A DNA stretch of 34,135 nt from Sphingopyxis sp. (GTDB taxonomy: Bacteria; Pseudomonadota; Alphaproteobacteria; Sphingomonadales; Sphingomonadaceae). Within the stretch, counting starts at the first letter, position 1; each line of letters begins with the position of its first letter. Below are positions 25,971 to 33,603 of the stretch, one piece after another. The stretch spans positions 1 through 34,135 of the forward strand of contig JAEULK010000072.1 in assembly GCA_016793775.1 (NCBI GenBank). The letters run 5' to 3'. A program made the position numbers and the translations under genes. The notes beneath the pieces were generated by a model that worked only from the letters and a program-made list of their open reading frames with translations, was not told the origin of the DNA and made no database searches.

Positions 25971-26501
25971 ATGCAAGATTCCCGCGAATATCCCGACGGC
26001 CTCGATGCGCGGAACCTGCACGGCGGCCGGTTGTTCGCGCGCCACGCCAGCCCGCTGTCGATCATCCTGCTCGGGTCGCTGCTGACGCTCGCGATGCTCG
26101 ACGTCGCGGGCGGCCAACCCGCGACGCCACTGAAGGCCGATTTCGGCGCCGCGACACTGACCGTCGACACGCCGACGACCTTGCGCAACGGCGAATTCTT
26201 CGAGACGCGGATCGAGGTGCGCGCCGACGCCGACATCGCCGATGCGACGATCGCGGTGGCGCCCGAACTGTGGCGCGACATGACGATCAACACGACCCTG
26301 CCCTCGCCCGCCGAAGAGACGTTCGAGGACGGGCTGCTGCGCTGGTCCTACGGTCCGATGAAGGCCGGGGACACGCTGCAGATCAAGATCGACGGCCAGA
26401 TCAACCCGCCGTTGTTCGGGGGCACGTCGGGCGCAATCTTCCTCTACGACGGTGATCGCCGCCTCGGCCGTCAGCCGCTGTCGATCCGGGTCTTTCCCTG
26501 A
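25971..26501 (+). CDS. Single-pass membrane protein of unknown function
   Basis: A 176-residue protein with a short charged N-terminus (MQDSREYPDGLDARN), one transmembrane helix at about 35-53 (PLSIILLGSLLTLAMLDVAG), and a periplasmic beta-rich domain of ~120 residues (LTVDTPTTLRNGEFFETRIE, ATIAVAPELWRDMTINTTLP, LRWSYGPMKAGDTLQIKIDG). The domain looks like an immunoglobulin-like fold, but no family is recognised. The start at 25971 has GGGAG 4 bases upstream; an ATG at 25950 is an alternative. The stop overlaps the start of the DUF421 gene (TGATG), so the two probably work together at the membrane. Confidence 0.75.
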   Translation: MQDSREYPDGLDARNLHGGRLFARHASPLSIILLGSLLTLAMLDVAGGQPATPLKADFGAATLTVDTPTTLRNGEFFETRIEVRADADIADATIAVAPELWRDMTINTTLPSPAEETFEDGLLRWSYGPMKAGDTLQIKIDGQINPPLFGGTSGAIFLYDGDRRLGRQPLSIRVFP

Positions 26502-26983
26502 TGGATATCGTGCTCCGCGCCACGACGATGTTCATCGTGCTTTACGCATTGCTCCGGCTGCTCGGCAAACGCGAACTGGGGCAGCTGACGCCCTTCGAAT
26601 TCGTCGTGCTCGTCGTGATGGGCGACCTGATCCAGCAAGGCGTCACGCACAATGACTTCAGCATCACCGGCGCGACGCTGGCGATCTGCACCTTCGCCTT
26701 CTGGGGCGTCGTGCTCAGCTGGCTCAGCTATTTGTTCCCGCGGCTCAAGGACCCGCTCGAGGGACGTCCCCGGATTCTTATCCGCGATGGCGAGCTGCTC
26801 CGCGAGAATTTGCACCGCGACCGCCTGACCCGCGCCGAGATCGAATCCGAGATGCGCCTCGCCGGCATAGCGCATATCGGGCAGGTCGCCTGGGCGATAT
26901 TGGAACCGCAGGGTAAGATCAGCTTCATCAGATATGAAGCCGGGGACAGCCGCCAGAGCGACGAGAGCGGCGCGGTGAACTAG
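26501..26983 (+). CDS. DUF421 (YetF-like) membrane protein
   Basis: A 160-residue protein with three N-terminal transmembrane helices (about 5-21, 33-47, 55-79) and a cytoplasmic C-terminal domain. The signature [20 protein letters not shown] (19-38) and [22 protein letters not shown] belong to the DUF421/YetF family, whose function is not well known. It overlaps the previous gene (TGATG) and its TAG stop overlaps the TAG stop of the convergent monooxygenase gene within CTAG at 26980-26983. Confidence 0.9.
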   Translation: MDIVLRATTMFIVLYALLRLLGKRELGQLTPFEFVVLVVMGDLIQQGVTHNDFSITGATLAICTFAFWGVVLSWLSYLFPRLKDPLEGRPRILIRDGELLRENLHRDRLTRAEIESEMRLAGIAHIGQVAWAILEPQGKISFIRYEAGDSRQSDESGAVN

Positions 26984-27966
26984 AGCGACTTCGCCGCCTC
27001 CATCGCCAGCGCGACCGAATGTTTGCGCGCATCATGGTCATACATCGACGATGCGATCACGACTTCATCCACCCCGGTTCGCGCGACAAAAGCCGTCAGC
27101 CCGTCACGAACATCGTCGACGGTGCCGACCGCCGAACATTGCAGCACATGGTCGACGATCGCCCGTGCATTGGGCGGCAGGCTGTCCTTATAGCCCGCGA
27201 GCGGCGGCTTCATCTTGCCGGGATTGCCGGTGCGCAGCGCGACGAAGGCCTGCTGCTGCGACGAGGCGAGCAGTTCGGCCTCTTCGCGCGTGTCGGCGGC
27301 AAAGACGTTGAACGCGGCGGCCGCATAAGGTTCGGACAGCTGCGCCGACGGCGTGAACTGGCGGCGATAGATGTCGAGCGCCTCGTCGAGTGCGTCGGGC
27401 GCGAAATGGCTGGCGAACGCGTAAGGCAATCCCAGCATCGCCGCGAGTTGCGCGCCGAAAAGGCTCGATCCCAAAATCCACAGCGGGACGTTGGTCCCCT
27501 CGCCCGGCACCGCGCGGATGCCGAGCCGCTCGTCGCCGGCGAGGAAGGCCTGCAATTCGACGACATCCTGTGGGAATTGCCGCTCGTCGCTCGCAAGGTT
27601 GCGCCGCAGCGCGCGCGCAACAACGCCGTCTGAACCGGGCGCGCGGCCTAGCCCAAGGTCGATGCGGCCGGGGAAAAGCGCCTCCAGCGTGCCGAATTGC
27701 TCCGCGATGACCATCGGGGCATGGTTGGGCAGCATGATCCCCGCAGAGCCGATGCGGATGCTCGACGTCGCCCGCCCGATATGCGCGAGCACGACCGCGG
27801 TCGCGGCGCTGGCGATCCCCTGCATGCCATGATGCTCGGCGACCCAGTAACGACCATAACCCAGCGCCTCGGCATGCCGCGCGAGATCGGCGGCGTTGGC
27901 GAGCGACTGGGCGATCGTTCCGGTGTCGGTGACGGGCACGAGGTCGAGCAGGGATAGTTTCAGCAT
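26980..27966 (-). CDS. Luciferase-like flavin-dependent monooxygenase (LLM class)
   Basis: A 328-residue TIM-barrel enzyme of the bacterial luciferase superfamily that uses reduced flavin and O2 on an unknown substrate. Family features are SLLDLVPV near the start, [74 protein letters not shown] and [20 protein letters not shown]. The single-gene 'LLM class' group is very common in sphingomonads. The start at 27966 (MLKLSLLDL) matches the family, although no strong ribosome-binding site is seen; an in-frame ATG at 28008 exists. It follows the Lrp gene by 68 bases on the same strand and may be co-transcribed with it. Confidence 0.9.
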   Translation of the reverse strand: MLKLSLLDLVPVTDTGTIAQSLANAADLARHAEALGYGRYWVAEHHGMQGIASAATAVVLAHIGRATSSIRIGSAGIMLPNHAPMVIAEQFGTLEALFPGRIDLGLGRAPGSDGVVARALRRNLASDERQFPQDVVELQAFLAGDERLGIRAVPGEGTNVPLWILGSSLFGAQLAAMLGLPYAFASHFAPDALDEALDIYRRQFTPSAQLSEPYAAAAFNVFAADTREEAELLASSQQQAFVALRTGNPGKMKPPLAGYKDSLPPNARAIVDHVLQCSAVGTVDDVRDGLTAFVARTGVDEVVIASSMYDHDARKHSVALAMEAAKSL

Positions 27967-28034
27967 GAAACCGAATATGCGGATGCCGGCTCCCGGGTTC
28001 AACCGCAACGCTGCAAGGAGCAGCCCAAGAAAAA

Positions 28035-28487
28035 CTACGCCCGCTCGTCCTTCGGCGAATCCATCAGCACATAGGTGGTGATCGAATGCACCTGCGGCAG
28101 CACCCCGAGCACCTCGGTATGGAAATGCTTGTAGGCGGCCAGATCCGCCGCCTCCACGCGCAGCAGATATTCGATCGCGCCGGTGATATTATGGCATTCG
28201 CGCACGTCGGGCGCGTCGGCCATCGCCGCTTCGAAGTCGGCCTGCGCCTGCTTGGTGTGCGTCGACAGGCCCACCGTGACATAGGCGAGAAAGCTGTTGC
28301 CGAGCTTCGCTGGGTCGATCACTGCGCGATAGCCCTTGATCACCCCGCTGCGCTCGAGCTCCTGCACGCGGCGCAGGCACGCCGATGGCGACAGCCCCAC
28401 GCGCTCGGCGAGTTCGAGATTCGAGATTCGTCCGTCGCCCAACAATTCACGCAATATGCTGCGGCCAATGGCGTCAATCTTGGTCAT
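28035..28487 (-). CDS. Lrp/AsnC family transcriptional regulator
   Basis: A 150-residue regulator. The N-terminal helix-turn-helix ([40 protein letters not shown]) is followed by the RAM ligand-binding/oligomerisation domain ([42 protein letters not shown]). These proteins sense amino acids and often control the exporter gene next to them. Here a LysE-type exporter is divergent, so regulation of that gene and of itself is likely. The start at 28487 looks like the usual family start; an ATG at 28496 would add three residues. Neither has a clear ribosome-binding site, so the message may be leaderless. Confidence 0.92.
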   Translation of the reverse strand: MTKIDAIGRSILRELLGDGRISNLELAERVGLSPSACLRRVQELERSGVIKGYRAVIDPAKLGNSFLAYVTVGLSTHTKQAQADFEAAMADAPDVRECHNITGAIEYLLRVEAADLAAYKHFHTEVLGVLPQVHSITTYVLMDSPKDERA

Positions 28488-28544
28488 GGATTGCATATTC
28501 TATCGCATCGCAACCCATCTTTGCAATCCATAGCGCATCGAAAC
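28486..28544. promoter_or_regulatory. Likely Lrp operator in the divergent Lrp-LysE intergenic region
   Basis: A perfect 10-bp inverted repeat, ATGGATTGCA (28486-28495) and TGCAATCCAT (28522-28531), overlaps the start of the regulator gene. A near-direct repeat, TATCGCATCGCAAC (28501-28514) and TAGCGCATCGAAAC (28531-28544), is spaced exactly 30 bases, about three helical turns. Regularly phased sites of this sort suit an Lrp octamer. Binding is inferred. Confidence 0.55.
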
Positions 28545-28561
28545 GCATTATGTTGCGCGCC

Positions 28562-29152
28562 ATGGAACAGACCACCCTCGCCGCCCTCTCCGCTTTCGCG
28601 CTCGTTTCTTCGATCACGCCGGGGCCGAACAATATGATGCTGATGGCGTCGGGTGCCAATTTCGGCCTCCGCCGCACCGTGCCGCACGCGCTCGGTGTCG
28701 GCGTCGGCTTCACGCTGATGATCGTCCTCGTCGGCGTCGGGCTGATGGGGCTGTTCGATTTGTTCCCCGTACTGAACACCGTGTTGAAGGTGGTCAGCGT
28801 CGCCTATCTGCTCTGGCTCGCATGGAAGATCGCCAACGCCGCCGCGCCCGGCGAGGGCGAGAACCCGCGCGGCAAGCCGATGACCTTCGTCCAGGCGATG
28901 CTGTTCCAGTGGGTCAATCCCAAGGCATGGACGATGGCGCTCTCCGCGATCGCGCTCTACGCGCCCGACCGCAATTTCGTCGCGGTGCTGCTCGTCGCGA
29001 TCGTCTTCGGCATCGTCAATCTGCCCTCGACGAGCATCTGGGCGGTGATGGGCACCGCGCTGCGCGGCTGGCTGTCGAGCCCGGCGCGGCTCCGGGCCTT
29101 CAACTGGACGATGGCGGCGCTGCTCGTCGGATCGCTTGCGCTTCTGATCTGA
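28562..29152 (+). CDS. LysE/RhtB family amino-acid exporter
   Basis: A 196-residue inner-membrane protein with about six helices. The family motif SSITPGPNNMMLMASGANFG is near the N-terminus, and the central FVQAMLFQWVNPKAWTMALS is also typical. It would export amino acids or derivatives (threonine, homoserine or lysine type), with the substrate not predictable. It is divergent from an Lrp/AsnC regulator, the usual arrangement for these exporters. The ATG at 28562 fits the family; one at 28550 is in frame. No clear ribosome-binding site is visible for either. Confidence 0.93.
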   Translation: MEQTTLAALSAFALVSSITPGPNNMMLMASGANFGLRRTVPHALGVGVGFTLMIVLVGVGLMGLFDLFPVLNTVLKVVSVAYLLWLAWKIANAAAPGEGENPRGKPMTFVQAMLFQWVNPKAWTMALSAIALYAPDRNFVAVLLVAIVFGIVNLPSTSIWAVMGTALRGWLSSPARLRAFNWTMAALLVGSLALLI

Positions 29153-29200
29153 TCGCTTAAGTCACGGCGCGATATCGCTCGCGACCGGAGAGAAAAGATC

Positions 29201-30217
29201 ATGCAAAGCCGCCGCCTCGGCAAAAGCGCCATCCATGTGTCCGACATCTGCATGGGGACGATGACCTTCGGCAGCCAGACCGACGAGGCCGAAGCGTTCC
29301 GCGTCCTCGACCGCTGCTTCGACGAGGGCATCAACTTCTACGACACCGCCGAAGGTTATCCGGTGCCGCCCGACAGCAAATGGGTCGGCCGCACCGAGGA
29401 GATCGTCGGCCGCTGGATGAAGACCAAACCGCGCGACGCGATCATCCTCGCGACCAAGGTATCGGGGCCGAGCCATGTCTGGTTCAAATCGCCCTGCCGG
29501 AACGGCATGACCGCGCTCGACCGCAAGAATATCATGCAGGCCATCGACGACAGCCTGACCCGGCTCCAGACCGACTATGTCGACCTTTACCAGACGCACT
29601 GGCCCGACCATGACGCGCCCTATGACGAGATGATGGACGCGCTCGACGAACTCGTCCGCGCCGGCAAGGTCCGCATCCTCGGCTGCTCGAACGAGACCAG
29701 CTGGGGGTTGATGAAATCGCTCGCCGCGTCGGAGCGGCTGGGCGGTGCGCGTTACCATACGATCCAGAATAATTTCAGCCTCAACAACCGCCGCTTCGAG
29801 GACGAGCTCAAGCAGGTGTGCCGGCAGGAAGGCGTCAGCCTGATCCCCTATTCGCCGCTCGCCGGCGGGGTGCTGTCGGGCAAATATCAGAACGGCGCCA
29901 AGCCCGAAGGCGCGCGTTTCTCGCGCTACCTCGGCATGGAAGGCCGCCAGGCGGTGATGGGCCGCCGCTTCGTCAACGACAAGAGCCTCGCCGCGACCGA
30001 ACGCTACCTCAAGATCGCCGAGGAGGCCGGGCTGCACCCGGTGACGATGGCGACTGCCTGGTCGAAACAGCACGACTTCGTCGCCTCGACGATCGTCGGG
30101 GTCAGCGCCTATGATCAGGTCGACCCCATCCTCGCCGCCAAGGACCTGGTGCTGAGCGACGATGTGATGGCGGCGCTGCACCAGGTCGGCCGCGACATCC
30201 TCTATCCGATGGGGTGA
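29201..30217 (+). CDS. Aldo/keto reductase
   Basis: A 338-residue NADPH-dependent TIM-barrel oxidoreductase of the Tas/YajO-type group. The catalytic tetrad is complete: D48 and Y53 (NFYDTAEGY), K86 (LATKVSG) and H133 (YQTHWPDHD). The NADP-binding end includes PYSPLAGGVLSGKY and TIVGVSAYDQV. The substrate is unknown. The start at 29201 has a GGAGAGAAA site. It lies 48 bases after the exporter gene on the same strand, so read-through is possible. Confidence 0.94.
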   Translation: MQSRRLGKSAIHVSDICMGTMTFGSQTDEAEAFRVLDRCFDEGINFYDTAEGYPVPPDSKWVGRTEEIVGRWMKTKPRDAIILATKVSGPSHVWFKSPCRNGMTALDRKNIMQAIDDSLTRLQTDYVDLYQTHWPDHDAPYDEMMDALDELVRAGKVRILGCSNETSWGLMKSLAASERLGGARYHTIQNNFSLNNRRFEDELKQVCRQEGVSLIPYSPLAGGVLSGKYQNGAKPEGARFSRYLGMEGRQAVMGRRFVNDKSLAATERYLKIAEEAGLHPVTMATAWSKQHDFVASTIVGVSAYDQVDPILAAKDLVLSDDVMAALHQVGRDILYPMG

Positions 30218-30278
30218 GCGCCTTGCGCTGCGCGGGACCTTTGCTATCCTGATCGGATCATCCGGAAAGGAAGCCATC

Positions 30279-30734
30279 ATGTCCCCCGCCCGCCGCACCC
30301 TCTTCGCCCTCGCCGCCTTCGCCGGCATTTTCGGCACCGCGCACGCCGCCGATCCGACGATGTTCCGCGACGCAGGCTGCGGATGCTGCCTCAAATGGCT
30401 CGAGCTGGTGAAGGCCTCGTTCGGCGCCAAGGTCAGCGTGGTCAATGCGCCCGATATGGATGCGGTCAAGGACAAGCAGGGCGTGCCGGCAGCGCTGCGC
30501 AGTTGCCACACCGTTCTCGTCGGCGGCTATGTCATCGAGGGGCATGTGCCGGCCCGCGAAATCGCCCGGCTACTCAAGGAAAAGCCAAAGGGTGTCAAGG
30601 GCCTGGCGGTCGCGGGCATGCCCACCGGATCGCCCGGCATGGAATATCGGGGCATCCGCGAAGCCTATAAGGTCATGACCTTCGGCCCCGGCGGCCAGCG
30701 CGCCTATGCGAGCTATGCGGCGAGCGGCGGCTGA
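30279..30734 (+). CDS. DUF411 metal-binding-like periplasmic protein
   Basis: A 151-residue protein with a signal peptide (cut near AHA-ADP, residue 23). The DUF411 domain begins TMFRDAGCGCCLKWLELVKA with the cysteine motif C34-G-C36-C37. It continues with RSCHTVLVGGYVIEGHVPAR and GLAVAGMPTGSPGMEYRG. DUF411 proteins are often found with copper resistance genes and are thought to bind metal; here no copper genes adjoin. The start has a GGAAAGGA site. The end of the gene forms a perfect 12-bp hairpin with the stop codon as its loop (30720-30746). Confidence 0.9.
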   Translation: MSPARRTLFALAAFAGIFGTAHAADPTMFRDAGCGCCLKWLELVKASFGAKVSVVNAPDMDAVKDKQGVPAALRSCHTVLVGGYVIEGHVPAREIARLLKEKPKGVKGLAVAGMPTGSPGMEYRGIREAYKVMTFGPGGQRAYASYAASGG

Positions 30735-30746
30735 GCCGCCGCTCGC
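30720..30746. other. Perfect 12-bp hairpin with the stop codon as loop
   Basis: GCGAGCGGCGGC (30720-30731) and GCCGCCGCTCGC (30735-30746) are perfectly inverted, separated only by TGA, the stop codon of the DUF411 gene. The structure lies between two convergent genes. It lacks a T tract on both strands, so it is not a standard intrinsic terminator. Confidence 0.8.
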
Positions 30747-30752
30747 CGACAT

Positions 30753-31625
30753 TCACGCCAGCTCGGCCTTGAACAGTTCGAGCATTCGCCCCCACGCCTT
30801 CTCGGCCGCCGCTTCGTTATAGGCGCGGCCGTCGGGCGGGCACCAGCCGTGCATCGCGCCGGCATAGACCTCGACCTCGTGCCAGTGCGGCGACGGCTTC
30901 AGCGCCGCGGCGAGGCGGTTCTTCTCCTCGGGATTTTCCTTGTCGTCATTGTCCGCGATCGCGAAGAGATAGCCCGCATTGGTGTCGCCGATCAGCAGGT
31001 GCGGGCTGTCGGGCTTGTCGGTGGCGAGGCCGCCGCCGTGAAAGCTCGCCGCCGCCCCGACGCGGTTGGGGTTGAGCGCGGCGGTGTAGATCGTCATCGC
31101 GCCGCCCATGCAATAGCCGGTGGTGCCGATCCGCCGCTTGGTATCGACCTCCGGCTGCGCATCGAGGAAGGCGAGATGCGCCTTGGCATCGGTCTCGACG
31201 ATCGGGCGGGTCAGCTGCTTCAGATAGCCGAACAGTTTCTCGCGGATCGCGGGATCGCCGAAATCATTGGCCGCATCGACCACCGGCGACGTCTGCCAGC
31301 GATAGAAGGGGTTGATCGTCAGCACCGCATAACCCTCGCCCGCCAGCCGGTCGGCCATCTGGCGAAAGGCGGGACGCAGCCCGCGGATGTCGGGCCACAC
31401 CAGCACGCCGGGATGCTTGCCCGTCGCGGGCGCGACGAAATAGGCGTCGCACGTCCCGTCGGCGGTCTTGATCTCGACATCGCGGCCCTTGACCGGCTTG
31501 CCCGCCATCGCGCGCGCGGGCAGCGCCGCCATCAGCGCCCCGGCACCCGCGAGCGCGGCAAAGCTGCGCCGCCCGACGAGCAGCCCGGCGCGGTCGAGGT
31601 CGGCTTCGGTTTCATGGGTGCACAT
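30753..31625 (-). CDS. Dienelactone hydrolase family protein, Tat-exported
   Basis: A 290-residue alpha/beta-hydrolase. An N-terminal twin-arginine signal (GRRSFAALAGAGALMAALPA, R19-R20) suggests export to the periplasm. The hydrolase part has VLVWPDIRGLRPAF, the nucleophile elbow GYCMGG with C172 in place of serine as in true dienelactone hydrolases, and the histidine in HGWCPP (H259). The substrate is unknown; cyclic lactones or esters are possible. The start at 31625 has a GAGGAGAG site. Its first ~94 bases overlap the end of the HAD gene in another frame. Confidence 0.9.
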   Translation of the reverse strand: MCTHETEADLDRAGLLVGRRSFAALAGAGALMAALPARAMAGKPVKGRDVEIKTADGTCDAYFVAPATGKHPGVLVWPDIRGLRPAFRQMADRLAGEGYAVLTINPFYRWQTSPVVDAANDFGDPAIREKLFGYLKQLTRPIVETDAKAHLAFLDAQPEVDTKRRIGTTGYCMGGAMTIYTAALNPNRVGAAASFHGGGLATDKPDSPHLLIGDTNAGYLFAIADNDDKENPEEKNRLAAALKPSPHWHEVEVYAGAMHGWCPPDGRAYNEAAAEKAWGRMLELFKAELA

Positions 31626-32326
31626 GGCATCTCTCCTCGGGGGACGATTGATCCGACCGCGCCGGGCCAAGCCATGATGCTAATCTCTTCAAAGGCAAAG
31701 GCAACCCGGTGCACCCCGACCGCGCGCAGCATTTCGCCATGCGCGGCGCGGTCGACGATATGGCCGGCGCCGCAGAAGCCGATCACGGTCATCCCCGCCG
31801 CGAGCGCGGCGCGCGCGCCGGTCGGCGAATCCTCGATCGCGAGGCACTGTGCCGGGTCGACGCCCAGCCCCCTAGCGGCGGCGAGATAGATGTCGGGAAA
31901 GGGCTTGCCGCGGTCCCAGCCGTCGGCGCTGTAGATATGCTCGCCGAAATGATGGCCGAGCCCGAACAGCCCGAGCGCCCAGCCGATATATTCGGCGCGG
32001 CTCGACGAAGCGATCGCGCGCGGCATGGCCCCGAGCGTATCGAGGAAGGCGGGTGCGCCGGGCACGGCGTCGAAACCCTCCATGAAACGCGCCCTTGCCC
32101 GTGTCCGGTGCCGCTCGCGAAAATCGGCGGGCAGCGGACGACCGAAGCGCGCCTCGATCCGCCGCTGCGTCTCCTGCCAGTTATGGCCGTAATAGTCGCG
32201 CAGGCTCTCGTCATAGGTCGTCGGCATGCCGACCGCGGTCAGGCTCTCGGCCAGCGACAGGTTCGCGCGCACCTCGCTGTCGGCGATCACGCCGTCGAAG
32301 TCGAAGATGATGGCGGCGGGTGTCAT
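31532..32326 (-). CDS. HAD-superfamily phosphatase (beta-phosphoglucomutase-like)
   Basis: A 264-residue protein. HAD motif I is IIFDFDGVIADSE (D9 and D11), motif II lies in AIASSSRAEY, motif III lysine in WDRGKPFPDIYLAA, and motif IV in AIEDSPTGARAALAAG. It is a sugar- or nucleotide-phosphate phosphatase/mutase of subfamily IA; the substrate is unknown. The expected domain ends near residue 220. The remaining ~45 residues (IMAWPGAVGSIVPRGEMPCA and a Pro/Ser/Arg tail) are not family-like, and the last 31 are encoded inside the dienelactone hydrolase gene. This may be a natural overlap or a lost stop codon. It starts 69 bases from the divergent small gene at 32396. Confidence 0.88.
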   Translation of the reverse strand: MTPAAIIFDFDGVIADSEVRANLSLAESLTAVGMPTTYDESLRDYYGHNWQETQRRIEARFGRPLPADFRERHRTRARARFMEGFDAVPGAPAFLDTLGAMPRAIASSSRAEYIGWALGLFGLGHHFGEHIYSADGWDRGKPFPDIYLAAARGLGVDPAQCLAIEDSPTGARAALAAGMTVIGFCGAGHIVDRAAHGEMLRAVGVHRVAFAFEEISIMAWPGAVGSIVPRGEMPCAPMKPKPTSTAPGCSSGGAALPRSRVPGR

Positions 32327-32395
32327 GGGTAGGCGTCCTGTTTAGGCGAAAGCAACCTGTCGGGCCTAAAGGCGACGGCAACAGGAGACGCAATC

Positions 32396-32584
32396 ATGAA
32401 GTTCATCGAGCTCAAATCGCGCGGCGGCAATTACCTCGTCGTCGCCGACAATGTCGCCTGGCTGCGTGACTACGAAAATGGCCAGGTGCAGGTCGGCATG
32501 GTCGGCGGCGCGCCCCTGCTGATCGTCGGCAAGCTGGAGGATATCGCGGCGTCTATTTTGGAGCAGGCGAATTCGGTGGGGTGA
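32396..32584 (+). CDS. Small conserved-looking protein, 62 residues
   Basis: A 62-residue soluble protein beginning MKFIELKSRGGNYLVVADNV, then AWLRDYENGQVQVGMVGGAP and LLIVGKLEDIAASILEQANS. It reads like a small beta-sheet followed by one helix. The shape is reminiscent of FlbD-like small proteins, but it is not a clear member and no flagellar genes adjoin. The ribosome-binding site AGGAG is well placed. The short space to the divergent HAD gene holds a 7-bp inverted repeat, TTTAGGC (32341-32347) and GCCTAAA (32364-32370), that might be an operator. No function can be given. Confidence 0.7.
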   Translation: MKFIELKSRGGNYLVVADNVAWLRDYENGQVQVGMVGGAPLLIVGKLEDIAASILEQANSVG

Positions 32585-32654
32585 TATGGGCGACCGTTAG
32601 GGATTCTGACGTTGAAGTCAGGAATAACAGCGGCGGATGCAGATATGTTCGACA

Positions 32655-33593
32655 CTACCGCAGAATTAGTGCGAGGCCGCTTTCGACCAGTGCCGTTGCA
32701 TCATGGCCATCACGCGACACGGGGTAATATAGGGGCACACGGTAATCCGCCCCGAACGCCAGCAACTCGATATCGCCAGCAGACTGCATCTTATCTCGAA
32801 CGTTCAAGACATGTCGATGCATGTAAGAGGGACCATTGTTCGACAGCGTCGAGTCATCGACGGGTGCTCCATCGCTGACAACAAATAATATCCGCCGCTG
32901 CTCGGTGCGCTCACGCAAGCATGCCGCTCCCCATTCGAGCGCCTCGCCATCGACATTCTCCCGCAGGATGTCAGGGTTCAACATCTGATGCCAGCCATCG
33001 ACATCGAACGCCGCGGCATCGAAGGGCCGGTATAGGATATGCAGCAATGCGCACAGGCGCCCGGGACGGCTCGGTTTACCTTCGCGGAGCCACTGCTGAC
33101 GTGCATGGCCCCCGTGCCATCCAGCCGTCGTGTAGCCGGCGATCGCGACATTGCCACCGCGCTGCGCCAATTCTTCGGCCAACCGCCGGGTGCCCGCCGC
33201 TACCCACGCCATGCGCTCGCCGCGCATCGACCCCGATTGGTCCACCAGCGGCAGGATCGCCGTATCTTCGAGCCGATCGGCGGTATCAGGCGCCAGGTCT
33301 GGGGCCAGGCTCAACGCATCGTAGATCGCCGTCGCGCGTTCGATCTGCGCGCGCCATTCTTCGTCGCCGCGAACCAAAAACCCTCGGTCGGCGTCGGGGC
33401 TGGCGTAGCGTAGCAGTTCCGGCAATTCTGCGGCCGTCGCTGTACGGTCGAATACCCTTGTATAGACCCGATATGCTTCGCCCTCCGGGCCGTCGGCGAC
33501 GGGACGTTGCCTTTTCCATCTGCGATAATAGCCGATCACTATGGCCAGCAGACCAACCGCTATGAGCGCTATTCCGAAGTCTGGCCGCTCCAT
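32655..33593 (-). CDS. Membrane-anchored CobT-like VWA protein
   Basis: A 312-residue protein with one N-terminal transmembrane helix (about 6-23, FGIALIAVGLLAIVIGYY), a charged linker, and a von Willebrand A domain from about 112. The MIDAS motif is D118-Q-S120-G-S122, with T155/T156 (GYTT) and D241 (SDGAP). The domain closely resembles the C-terminal part of the cobaltochelatase subunit CobT: SGSMRGERM, REGKPSRPGRLCALLHILY, NVDGEALEW (213-221), RRILFVVSDGAPVDDSTLS. The N-terminal half of CobT is missing, and the membrane helix is unusual. No CobS-type AAA+ partner is in the window. Codons such as ATA, AGA and AGG near the start are unlike the neighbours. It starts 10 bases after glmS with GGAGTAGG overlapping the glmS stop. 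Confidence 0.85.
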   Translation of the reverse strand: MERPDFGIALIAVGLLAIVIGYYRRWKRQRPVADGPEGEAYRVYTRVFDRTATAAELPELLRYASPDADRGFLVRGDEEWRAQIERATAIYDALSLAPDLAPDTADRLEDTAILPLVDQSGSMRGERMAWVAAGTRRLAEELAQRGGNVAIAGYTTAGWHGGHARQQWLREGKPSRPGRLCALLHILYRPFDAAAFDVDGWHQMLNPDILRENVDGEALEWGAACLRERTEQRRILFVVSDGAPVDDSTLSNNGPSYMHRHVLNVRDKMQSAGDIELLAFGADYRVPLYYPVSRDGHDATALVESGLALILR

Positions 33594-33603
33594 GATTTCG
33601 GAC

